Of a stretch of DNA of 64,000 nucleotides, positions 30,089-39,757 are shown piece by piece (within the stretch, counting starts at the first letter, position 1; every line of letters starts with the position of its first letter). Source of the stretch: Euonymus europaeus. Taxonomy: Eukaryota; Streptophyta; Magnoliopsida; Celastrales; Celastraceae. The translations under genes were made by a program, and so were the position numbers. Below the pieces are notes generated by a model. That model did not search any database, was not told the origin of the DNA, and saw nothing but the letters and a program-made list of their open reading frames with translations. The DNA lies in assembly GCA_963580455.1 (NCBI GenBank), contig OY756969.1, positions 20,308,760 through 20,372,759 on the forward strand, read 5' to 3'.

Positions 30089-30186
30089 TATATATTATAT
30101 ATTATTGTTTGATTGACTGACTGACATGTATACGTGTGTACTTATTTGTGATACATGATTTTGATGTTAGTGGCATGTGCACTTAT
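30002..30186 (-). repeat. Right terminal inverted repeat of the MULE, with (TA)n expansion
   Basis: Inverted partner of 23355-23520. Contains an expanded TA microsatellite at about 30057-30108. It lies upstream of the transposase gene, so it is the likely promoter side. Confidence 0.88.
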
Positions 30187-30681
30187 AAGGTATATATTAA
30201 AAAATTATATATTAATAAACATGAAAAATAGTCAATCCGTACATCCTAATTACTTTAAATATTAGTTTCGCCAGATTTGAACGTTAAATTGGATTGGTAA
30301 TGATGGTTTGGGTCTTTTTTTAAATTTGAATTTGTCATGTCCCACCACTCAAGTTGTTAAACGGGTTGTTAGTCAGCAGATTGGTACTTATAACAGCTTT
30401 TGGGCCAAAAGATTGACAACTTGTTATAGTTTGATCCCAGGGTGGTAAGGAGTTTCCAGTGGCGGTGGGCTATCGACAATTGAGATGGAGTTTAGTTTGC
30501 CTATAAAATCATGTGTTTGCATTGTAAAGGATATGACGCTGAACTACAAAATAATCTCCTCAAATAACTATATAAAAATAGTACTATTATTTATCATTAA
30601 ATTAAGTGTTTTAATCTCTACTATTAAAAAAAATACATAAATGTCTATCTTGCCTAACTAATAATAAGATGTCATTTGTCT
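30187..30681. other. Gene-free interval
   Basis: Nothing recognised between the MULE and the CACTA end. Confidence 0.5.
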
Positions 30682-31140
30682 CACTACAAGAAATTTACGA
30701 ATTATCAACAAAATTTATTGTCGGTAATCCTAAAAATTCATCGGTAATATTGATTACCAATTGAAAATTTATGCTGTTATGGGAAAAATTTCTCTGATAA
30801 TTATCGACAGATTATTTTTGTTTCCGTCGGGAAAAAAAATCCATAGATAATATGTTGACAAAAAATAAAAAATTAAATTTCGTCTGTAATCCGTCGGTAA
30901 AAAAATAATTTTTTTCTACTTCCATGGGTAATCCATCGGCAAAATAAATTAAAAAATCCGTTGCCAAAAAATAATAATAAAATTGCCATCATCGCTCTCC
31001 TAAATGTTTTTGTTAAATAAACTAAATTTTCATACCCATTTTTGTTATATCATTTTCATAATAAAATTTAAAACAAAAAAAACATTTGTGAATGTTGACT
31101 GAGTAAACGTAACGTGTCGTGCATTAAAATAAACTATACG
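30682..31140 (+). mobile_element. CACTA (En/Spm-type) transposon 5' end, truncated
   Basis: Begins with the terminal motif CACTACAAGAAA. The next 300 bases hold repeated subterminal words of the CCGTCGGTAA / CCATCGGCAA / TTGTCGGTAATC type in both orientations (30718-30975). This arrangement is diagnostic of CACTA ends, where the transposase binds the subterminal repeats. No matching 3' end and no transposase follow, so this is an end fragment or a worn non-autonomous copy. Its right boundary is arbitrary. Confidence 0.7.
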
Positions 31141-31192
31141 TCGTCCAATTTTTTAGCTAGATTGGACACTAGTAAAATCCAGGATTATTGAA

Positions 31193-31345
31193 GATTGTAT
31201 TTGCTCGTTATTGATTGTTCTAGAGTTTCTCTGTATTACTAGGGTTCTTGAGAGTTCGTTCCTTATATGTATTTGCTCGTTATTGATTGTTCTAGAGTTT
31301 CTCTGTATTACTAGGGTTCTTGAGAGTTCGTTCCTTATATCTCTC
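31193..31345 (+). repeat. Tandem duplication of about 72 bp
   Basis: Two identical head-to-tail units starting GTATTTGCTCGTTATTGATT and running through GAGTTTCTCTGTATTACTAG to GAGAGTTCGTTCCTTATAT, followed by CTCTCAATTCG. The identity of the copies argues for a recent event. The region resembles the U3/R part of a copia LTR. Confidence 0.85.
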
Positions 31346-31659
31346 AATTCGTCTTTGCAATACACGCTTTCATATATCAATAAATCATGTGGATTCGATC
31401 TACAATTTATTGAGTTTCTTGTTCTTGTTCTTGATTCTATATCGTGAATCATTACAGAATTAAATCGTTTCAAATTGACCTTATGAAATTATGACTACAT
31501 AGGGATTTTGCAATTACATTCCACCACTTTTTTTTTTTCTTTTTCCTTTTTGTCACAAAAATCATAAGATAGAGGATGTTCTCTATTGTTCTATTGGAAT
31601 AGAGACACATTGGATTGATATAATCCAACTGAGTTGTTATAGTTAATCGAAAACACAAA

Positions 31660-31660
31660 A

Positions 31661-31702
<42 letters not shown>
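31660..31702. repeat. (TA)n microsatellite
   Basis: About 20 TA units. Confidence 0.9.
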
Positions 31703-31705
<3 letters not shown>

Positions 31706-32956
31706 CTCTCTTGATTTCTTTGGACAATTCCTTGTAGAATTCAGGATTCTTTCCTTATTTTCCATGTGGAGATCCCCTTAATACATGGTATCGAAAAATT
31801 AGATTAATCGTGTTCTTTTAATATGCTTTCAATCATATCGACAATTGAGAAAACTAAATGTAGCTCTATTGTCACTACACAATTGGGTTTGACAAACCCG
31901 CTTGACGACCTGTTCAACCTCATCACTATCGATTGCGCCTCGAATAAGCTGATTAGACTCGTGCTTACTAGAGAAGACAACTATCATGTTTGACATCGCA
32001 AAATTCTCATTGCCTAGGAAGGTCAGAGTAAACGAGGGACATATAATGAAAATGACCTTCTTTTGAGTGATTTCTATGCTAGACATGGGATAGTCCACCA
32101 AAAGACTTGATACACACCACACCAAAATGGTGTCGTAGAAAGAAAACGCTAGCATCTATTAAGCATTGCTAGGTCTATTATAATCCAATCATATTTACTT
32201 GAACAATTTTGGAATCATCGTATTCAAACAACAACTTTTGTAATTAATAGATTACCTACAAATGTACTAAACAAGAAGACACCCTATAACATACTTTTTG
32301 AAAGGGAGTATAATTATGAAGAACTCATAACTTTTGGATGTTTCTGCATAGCTAGGATAAACAGGCGACTGTCATCAAAGTTTATACCAAATCTAAGGTC
32401 TGTGTGTTTTTGGGATATCAAATTGGAATCAAGGGTTATAAAGTTGTGAATCTAGAGACCAAGGATATCTTTGTTAGCAAGGATGTAGTGTTCAAAGAAA
32501 GAAATATTTTCATTCCTCAAACAAACAAATTTAGAGAGTTGTCAGTTAAAGGTCATAGATAGTGAACTCAAGGAGAAAGGATCTCAATCAGAGAGTAATA
32601 TCTCACATGACCAAATCAGACAAACATAGAGTAAAAGAATTAGCAAGCCATCAAAGTATTTACAAAAATATGAATGCAATGTTGTGTCATTACCATGTGT
32701 TGATCTGTCTTATACTGACTATTGCAAAAGTAATTTCTATGTGTCTCATAGAGAATTCCATGCTGCCATTGATACCCATGCCCAATTAAATATAGTGAAG
32801 CAGTGAAAAGCAACAACTGGATACAAGTCATGGAAAATGAAATGAATGCTCTTAAAGCAAACAAACACATGGGATCTTGTGAAATTACCACTATGAAGGA
32901 GGCCTATAGGATCTAAGTGGATGCATAAAATTAAATATAATCCTAATGGCACAATA

Positions 32957-33303
32957 GAGAATGTGATTCTACCCAGACTTGGGTGTTAGGAGGCTTGTTG
33001 TAGAATGTGATTCTACCCAAGTGGTACATGCTACCAATTCTTTAAAAGAGGACTTATCTTGCTTTGGAGATGTTATTAAAGATTGCAAGGTGCTTTCTGA
33101 ATTTTTTGATGAGCTCACTTTTCATCATATTAGCAGAAACAGAAATGGGGCTACTCATGCTGTGGCTAGATATGCTTTATCTGTGGATTCTGAGGTGCTC
33201 TTGTGCCCCCTATTCCTTTCTGGTTTTCTCATCTTTTAGATGCTGATGTAATGTCCTCTTCTGGTTTTTAATAATATCTGGTTCTTTTCCATCAAAAAAA
33301 ATA
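32957..33303 (+). mobile_element. 5'-truncated LINE 3' end nested in the copia RT
   Basis: Encodes the C-terminal RNase H-like domain of plant LINEs: VRRLVVECDSTQVVHATNS, CFGDVIKDCKVLSEFF, HISRNRNGATHAVARYAL, then a stop, a short 3' UTR and an A-run at 33293-33300. On the left the copia frame reads HKIKYNPNGTIE and on the right it resumes YKAKLVT, so the LINE sits between adjacent RT codons. Truncation at the 5' end is the usual outcome of target-primed reverse transcription. No clear target duplication. Confidence 0.8.
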
Positions 33304-34549
33304 TAAAGCTAAATTAGTTACTCTTGAATATAGTCAATTGAAGGATATGATTATACACAAACAATTGCTTTAGTAATTAAAATTACAACTATAAGAATTT
33401 TCCTAGCTTTGGCCAACATTAAGAAGTGATATGTGTATCATCTTGATTTACACTATGCCCTTCTAAATTGGGACTTAGATGAGGAAGTATACATGAGAAT
33501 TCATCCAGGGTATGATAAGGACTCTAAAGGCCTAGTTTGCAAATTAAATAAATCACTATATGGCTTAAAGCAAGCATCTAGGCAATATAATACAAAGTGT
33601 AAAGAAGCTTTGATGAAATTTGGTTTCATACAAAGCAAGGCTAATTACTCCTTATTTTATTATAGAAAAGCAGATAAAATAGTCATTTTGCTTCTATATG
33701 TAGATGACATGGCCATTGAGAGAAAGGATATTGAACTTATCAAAAAAAATTAAAGGATTCATTAGTTCATGCTTTAAAATCAAGGACCTAGGCGCTCTGA
33801 CATATTTTCTAGGTCTAGAGGATAGTAAATCACATAAAAGATGCCTAATCAATCAACCAAAACATGCATTAGATGTTCTTTAAGAAATTTATTTCATGGA
33901 TGCTAAAGCTGTAAACGCTCTTGTTGACACAAATAAGAAGATGTTTGCTAGCATTGGTGAACCATTGTCAGACCCTACTAAGTACAAGAAAATTGTAGAG
34001 AAACTAGTGTATATTGCTATCACCAAGCCGGACTTATCTTATGTTGTCAATATTTCACCACAATACATGAATGCTCCTATTGACTTGCACATGGAGAAGT
34101 ACACAGAGTTCTAAGGTATATTAAAGGCACATATACTCTAGACTTGTTTTATTTTGCTATTGACAATCTGCAGGTATGGGCATACTGTGACTTTGACTGG
34201 ACATCATGCATTCACACAAGAAACTCAGTCACTGGCTTATGTATTAAGCTAGCAAACTCATTGGTGTAATGGAAATCAATGAAGCAGAAAGTCATCTCAG
34301 GGTCCTTAGCTGAGGCAGAATACAAGGCCATGGCAGTCACACTAGCATAGCTACAATGGATTGGAAGTACCAAGCACATAGACTTGGACTGCCATTTTAC
34401 TAGAGACAAGGTGACAAAAGGGATCATTAAATTGCAGCACACCAAAACCACACCAAAACCATAGATCAACCAGGAGATATTCTCACCAAAGGAATTTCGA
34501 TCTTGAGCCTCAAGAAGCTTCTCTCCAATATGTTCAGCTTGCGGGTGTA

Positions 34550-34999
34550 TGTTGAGATTCGAGAATTAAAGAGGACTCCAATGAAGATATATCTTTATAT
34601 TCTTCAAATACAAGAATAGCTAGTTTGGGCCTTTATAATTCTTTGGGCCCATTCTTGTTTGTTCTTATTTTTGGTCTTGGGTCTGTCAGGAATCCAAGTC
34701 CATCTTTGTCCCAAGAGTCTTTCTTCTTCTTCACATTACAGCAACTTGAAATTGCAGCAACGGTCAAGTGTCCCATCTCTGCACAACTTGTACAACAGAT
34801 GGAACACTTAGCCGTTGGATGTGATGATAGTGTACATATAAGCTCAAGCTTTAGGTTGTACGAAACTTCACTTTTGAATAAATGAGTATTTGATTACAAC
34901 TCTGTTTCTCTCTCTCTCTCACACACTTTTCTCTCCAATCTCTCATAAACTCAAACTTTACATTTCTTCTCATTATCTTCTATTCCTTAGGCTGACACA
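34550..34999 (+). repeat. Probable 3' LTR of the copia remnant
   Basis: Starts TGTTGAGATTCG directly after the end of the RNase H/C-terminal region. It contains a TATA-like and AATAAA region near 34870-34890 and ends ...CTGACACA. No 5' partner is recognisable, so the boundaries are inferred. Confidence 0.55.
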
Positions 35000-35122
35000 A
35001 TATCTTAGACCAAATTTATATGAAAAAGTTTCTCAAAACCTAAACATGCATTAGCTAGTATTTCTACTATGAAAAGTAAGGTACAATTAATAGATTTTTT
35101 TCTTCTAAACTGCCTCTGTAAT

Positions 35123-37088
35123 TTAAACATGAACGATTTCGATTTCATTAGTAGTAGCAGCAGTTTCGTTTTTAACGATTTCGATTTCAGCAGCAGTTTC
35201 GGTTTGTGCCAGTACTTCAAAATCATATGGAAGACCATGCTTCTCTCCAACAGCCATTAACATCTTATACGCTGCAAGCATTGTTTGATTCTGATCTTGA
35301 CTGCAACTATATGCAACTTTCAAAACCTGAAAAATCTCAGCATCAAATCCCTGGCCCATTAGAAATCTGTCCATGGAATCATAGATACTAGAAGAGCTAC
35401 TTGGCTGCTGAATATTACATGGTTCTTTCCCTCTAATCATCTCAAGAAGCACCGTTCCGAAGCCATGAACATCCTTCTTGAGGAATCCCAATTCTGAGAT
35501 CAGTTTGGAACTCACAGTTGAATCGGGTTTTCTTGGATCCACCAGCATTGCACTTTCAAAATTTGATATTTTGGGCTCAAAGTTGTGATCAAGTAAAACA
35601 CACTTTGAGCTTAATCTGAGATGGGCTACATTGGCATTGCAGCTATGGTGGAGCCAAGCCAAGCCCCTTGCTAATCCAACTGCAATTTTAACCCTTAAAG
35701 GCCACTCCAGAATCTTTGCATCATCTTCCGTCGAATGTAGCCAATCGTGAAGATTTCCATTTGACATATACTTGTAAACCAGAAGTCTTTCCTCTGATTC
35801 TACAGAGAATCCCAAGAGTGGAACCAAGTTATTATGTCTCAATTTTCCGAGTACTTGCATTTCAGATAGAAATGATTCCTCGCAGTGGTGTGAGTCGCGG
35901 AATTTCTTGACGACGAGAGGCCAACCATTTGGGAGGCTTGCTTTGTAGACTGTCCCCAGCTTCCCAACCCCAATAACATTGTGTTGGCTGAAATGGTCAG
36001 TTGCCTCGCTGAGATTCCTAAAACTCATTCTTGTAACAAATCGCTCCAACAATAAACTCTACATATGACAAGGTAAGTCCTTGTTAGTGCAAGAAAGTTT
36101 TCATCAATGCATGGCCTAGCTAGTTAAGCTATCTATATATATATATGTTTTTTTGAAGACAGAGTACCTCTTTGGTGTCTTCCAGGAGAAGCTCAGAAGT
36201 TGGTGATTTGATTAGTTGGTTCGCCACTTTTCTCTTGTTTTTCTTCTCCATCGTCGACATTATCATACTTGTGATTGTGACTGTCTTGCTTTCCTTCTTC
36301 ACAGGCAACCAAGGCCCAAAATAGAAGATGAAAACAGCTATCACCGAAACTACAGAAAACACATAACCAATTTCAAATCCACTTTTGAATGAATAATCAA
36401 ACTTCAATGACTTATTCTTTGGGCAGGGACTTAAAGGCCTCCCGCAGAGTCCCCCGTTATTTTTGTAGGAGCCAGCTGCAAAACGAGAGTCACGGATTTG
36501 CCCTGATAACAGATTGTTTGCTACACTAAAGATTTCAAGACGTTCCAGCATTGTAATTTGAGAGGGGATAGGACCCGTTAACTGGTTGTTGTCCAGTTGA
36601 AGGATTCGGAGATAAGAAATGTCAGCAATGCTGGATGGAATTTCTCCCGAGAAGTGATTTGAGGAGAGAGTAAGCCTTACCAGGAAGGGTAGTCTATTTC
36701 CAATATCAGATGGAATTGGTCCATAAAAATAATTACCCGAAAGGTCTAGAACTTGTAAGGTGGTGCACTTGTCAATGCCTAGTGGAAATTGGCCCTCAAG
36801 CCCCATGGCAGGGAGTTGGATTCGAAGGACCTTATTCTCATCTTTATTCCAGCACTCCACCCCTACAAATCCACAGATGAAACCTTGTTTTGCGTTGCTG
36901 TGAAAAGACCATGAAGAACTTAAGTAACCGGAACGGTCGAATACTACGGATTCTTTGATGGATTTTAAACAATCTATATCAGTTTCACCTTCTGCACTAG
37001 TGCTCAAGGTGAGGGAATCTAGAAAGAACCAACAGAAAAATAAGTGGAGAGATTGAAGAACAACAGCTCTAGCGTCATAAAGAGCCAT
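35123..37088 (-). CDS. Leucine-rich-repeat receptor-like pseudokinase, BIR type (two exons)
   Basis: Similar to Arabidopsis BIR1 (At5g48380) and its relatives, membrane proteins that bind BAK1-type co-receptors and restrain immune signalling. Exons 36168-37088 and 35123-36058 (GT-AG) give about 618 residues, the family length. Order: signal peptide (LFFCWFFLDSLTLS), LRR N-cap with Cys (IDCLKSIKESV, FICGFVGVECWN), about four LRRs (LQVLDLSGNYFYGPIPSDIG; SSNHFSGEIPSSIA; DNNQLTGPIPSQI), GGLCGRPLSPCP, a transmembrane helix (YVFSVVSVIAVFIFYFGPW), a juxtamembrane region, and the kinase domain. The glycine loop is IGVGKLGTVYKA and the VAIK lysine is kept (PLVVKKF). However, the catalytic loop reads AHLRLSSKCV, with no HRD aspartate, and the DFG position reads SNFES. 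It should therefore be catalytically dead. Start: an ATG at 37118 is in frame, but it lies too close to the TATA-like box, and ATG 37088 gives a cleaner signal peptide. Confidence 0.9.
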
Positions 37089-37131
37089 TCTGCGATAAGA
37101 GCTCAATACCTTGGCCAAGAAAACTTCCGTG

Positions 37132-37143
37132 GAATTTATAAAC
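37132..37143 (-). promoter_or_regulatory. Candidate TATA box of the receptor pseudokinase
   Basis: The minus strand reads GTTTATAAATTC. A start of transcription about 30 bases downstream would lie just inside the upstream ATG (37118), which favours the ATG at 37088. Confidence 0.4.
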
Positions 37144-37144
37144 T

Positions 37145-37650
37145 TTTGAAAAAGGCTGGAAGAAAAGTATCCTTCTGAGAATGTCCGTAGAAATTCACTT
37201 TTCTTCTTTCGTTCTGGCTAATGAAGTTGGAGACTACTAAGAAGAAACTGATTTGGATGACTAGGCTGGAGGAGAAGAAAACAGTGAAGTCAAGAAATTA
37301 AACGTGTGGATCGAGTACAAAAACAGTGAAGGAAACAATGAAGAAAGTGAGACGTAAGTGCGCGCAAGATGAGTTGGTTTCGTTTAATGGGTCTTCAGAG
37401 ACTTTGAAAAATGCACCAGTGTAAGTCTTCTATAGAGCGTGGGAAAAGACCTGAAAATGTAACATGCATGAATGATTCATTGATGAACGGGCAACATGCA
37501 TGCATGTGGAGCCAAGGAGTTTGTACGTCCTTTTCTCAATCAAGGCAACCCAAGAAAGGGTTAGACTTCACTGTAGACTTTAGACGTTAGAGGTGGGGCC
37601 TTCTTTGACTTATATATTATAAATAAAGAAATCAGTTTTTAGAAAGAAAA
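37145..37650. other. Upstream region of the receptor gene
   Basis: No gene recognised. It probably contains promoter sequence of the receptor pseudokinase and part of the worn LTR of the copia remnant to the right. Confidence 0.4.
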
Positions 37651-38040
37651 GAAAAGGGGAAAAAATGTCTCTCCCTGTCAAAGCTGTTGGAGCTAGAAAT
37701 GTCATACGACACAATTCAAACATCATTTAACATTCCCCATGAATTGTGCTTTAGTCACCATCCCAAGCGTAGTCTTGTGAATTCCAAACTTGTCACGCGG
37801 AACAATAGCCTTGGTCATGAGGTCAGCAACTTGCTCTCCATAACTGCAGTGAATTAAATTGATTATACCCTCTGTCACAGCGTTGCGACCATGGTGATGC
37901 TTGATTCTAATGTGCTTGGTGAGATCATGTTCAACAGGATTCCTAGCAATGCCAATAGCCGACTTGCTCTCACAATATAAATCCGTAGGTCCTTCTTGAG
38001 AGAAACCCATATCAACAAGAATTCTCCTTATACATGTAGC
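37651..38040 (-). mobile_element. Copia A: RNase H / C-terminal fragment, cut by copia B
   Basis: The minus strand reads RRILVDMGFSQEGPTDLYCESKSAIGIA, EHDLTKHIRIKHH and GEQVADLMTKAIV, the C-terminal RNase H region of a copia polyprotein, stopping near 37723. The 3' LTR would follow at 37730 and below (TGTTAAATGATG on the minus strand), but its outer end is not defined. The frame is cut at 38040/38041 by the LTR of copia B, and the upstream part of copia A is not in the window. Confidence 0.75.
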
Positions 38041-38206
38041 TGTTAAGACTAAAACAAGATTGAGCTACAACAACTTTAAGCAAAACATCACACATTCATA
38101 GATCATCTGCACATCAACTTCATTACAGAGAATTTCAGTTCTTAACAAAAATAGACAACTACTTCCTCTGGAAGCAAAAAGCTTCTGGTTCATTATAGCC
38201 GTTATC

Positions 38207-39757
38207 ATGGCAGATTCAATCGTTTCCGGTAAGCCTCCTGAGCTTAAACCCCCTGATCCACCTCTAACTTTTGCTTCTCTTCTAAAATCACCAATCGCTA
38301 AACCTAGTTCTTTATCTTTCTCCAATAAACCGCCTCTAAAATTTTTGGGAGAACCATCAGCAGAGTTCTCTGCTGAAGAAATTGAAACCTTGTCAAAGCC
38401 ATTCCATCGCTCTCTTATCGGAAAATTTGTACATCAGCGCCCCCCAATAGAGTGGTTGAGAAAGCAGTTTTTGACCCTAAATCTCAAGGCTGAATGTCAA
38501 GTTGGAGTCCTAGATCAAAAGCACATCTTAATCCGGCTGCAGAACGATGAAGACTTTCATAGATTATGGACGAAAGATAGCTGGTTTCTGGGTAGACACA
38601 TGATGAAAACTGCAAAATGGACTCACAACTTCAAGGCAGACAAGGAATCATCTGTGGTTCCAATTTGGGTGAATCTCCCGGTTTGCCCCCCTTTTCTTTA
38701 ATGAATCTGCCTTATTTTATATTGTGAAAGGTTTAGGAGATCCTCTTAGAATAGATGCTGCTACTGCTGCTTTAACCAGACCGAACATGGCCAAAGTGAG
38801 TATAGCTATGGATCTTTTGGGTGTATTTCCTGAAAGAGTCAGAATTCAATTTGGGAACAATGGGGAGGATTTTTGGCAACCTATAGAATATGAAAAAATC
38901 CCTCAATATTGTTCAAAATGTTTTTTTGTAGGTCATAATGAATCAAATTGTGGTCCTGGAAAGGATTTCATTAATCTACTAGCTCAAAAAAACCTGTAGA
39001 GCCTAAGCTTGTTGCCCCTGAGGTTAAGCATCGGGAATGGAAAATAGTTGTTGACAAAAGAAATTCCAAACCTCCCACCTTGAGCATACCAAATCAAATT
39101 AATCTAAAGGAAGCATTTCAAAGAATCAAAACTAGTATTGATATTCCTGAGAGCTCCAAACATAATGAAACTCCAATAGGCCTGGAAAAAAATGAAGAGA
39201 GTGAACCGGATAGCCCTCCTCCAACGAGAAATAGATTTGAGGCCTTGAACAATGAGGAGAGTGACTCAGTTAGTATTAAAGAGAATAATGAGAGAGAAGA
39301 ATCTACTGCTACAAAGATTGATTTAGAGCCGATTAAGACTCCAGCCCCTCCTAAAAAGAAAAAATCCAATTCTGCAGATTGTATTGTGTATACAAATAAC
39401 CAAGAAAATAGAGGTGAAGCATTTGAAGATTTAATTCCTTTTCAAATATGTGACGACTCTACCCTGGCTATCCATAAAAGACAAGAAATAAGAAATAAGC
39501 TAAATAATGATGAAGGTTCTTTAGATGTCTCTACATATTTAAACAAGCATTCTTCTAAGAATGAGTTGAATCATAAAGGAATAGATCTTTTTGTAGTCTT
39601 GTATGAAAATTCAGATGATAGGCCTGTGAATTTTAGCCAGAAAAAACAAGGAAATTCTTCAAAAAAATCCAAAGGCAAGATAAAATCAAAAAAAGGTTCA
39701 TCTTCTAGGGTGCTTAAATCAGCACAACAAACCCCCTACTTAAGTCATGATGTTTAG
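38207..39757 (+). pseudogene. LINE ORF1: DUF4283 RNA-binding domain and zinc knuckle
   Basis: Nucleic-acid-binding protein thought to coat LINE RNA. It starts MADSIVSGKPPEL at 38207. The DUF4283 region reads LIGKFVHQRPP, LRKQFLTLNL, ILIRLQNDEDFHRLW. After a frame break in a C6 run (38686-38691) it continues NESALFYIVKGLGDPLRID and the zinc knuckle IPQYCSKCFFVGHNESNC near 38905-38950. A second break in an A7 run (38986-38992) leads to a charged tail rich in Ser, Lys and Glu, ending SSKKSKGKIKSKKGSS at 39757. Both breaks are single-base shifts in homopolymers. The stop overlaps the ORF2 start by 11 bases. Confidence 0.85.

Larger units (their letters stand above)
23355..30186 (-). mobile_element. 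Mutator-like element (MULE) with long inverted repeats, transposase and OTU domain
   Basis: About 6.8 kb bounded by long terminal inverted repeats (23355-23520 and 30002-30186). They match through ATAAGTGCAC, CACTAACATCAAAATCATGTAT, CACAAATAAGTACACACGTA, ATACAATGATGTGA and GAGGCAGT. Long inverted repeats and a MURA-type transposase define a MULE. Removing the 1762-bp solo LTR nested inside (24104-25865) and one 5-bp target copy leaves about 5.07 kb of native element. No clear 9-11 bp target duplication was found at the outer ends. The single gene (minus strand) is broken, so the copy is not autonomous. Confidence 0.88.
31787..34999 (+). mobile_element. Ty1/copia remnant with 3' LTR, interrupted by a LINE fragment
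   Basis: A possible primer-binding start, ATACATGGTATC, lies at 31783-31794. Gag and most of the integrase are gone. Readable top-strand text: integrase end QNGVVERKR near 32130, then QFWNHRIQT and FVINRLPTNVLNKKTPYNILF (to 32300); RT at 33300-33760 (EEVYMRIHPGY, CKLNKSLYGLKQASRQYN, LLLYVDDMAI); then KIKDLGALTYFLGLE, and RNase H at 34140-34380 (YCDFDWTSC, SGSLAEAEYKAMAVTLA). Many stops break it. The 3' LTR starts TGTTGAGATTCG at 34550 and probably ends GCTGACACA at 34999. The RT is interrupted at about 32957-33303 by a LINE 3' end. Confidence 0.82.

Noticed and set aside
23340..30200. 9-bp target duplication expected for the MULE
   Set aside because: The flanks (AATTGTGC and AAGGTATAT) do not match; the outer bases of the inverted repeats may be eroded.
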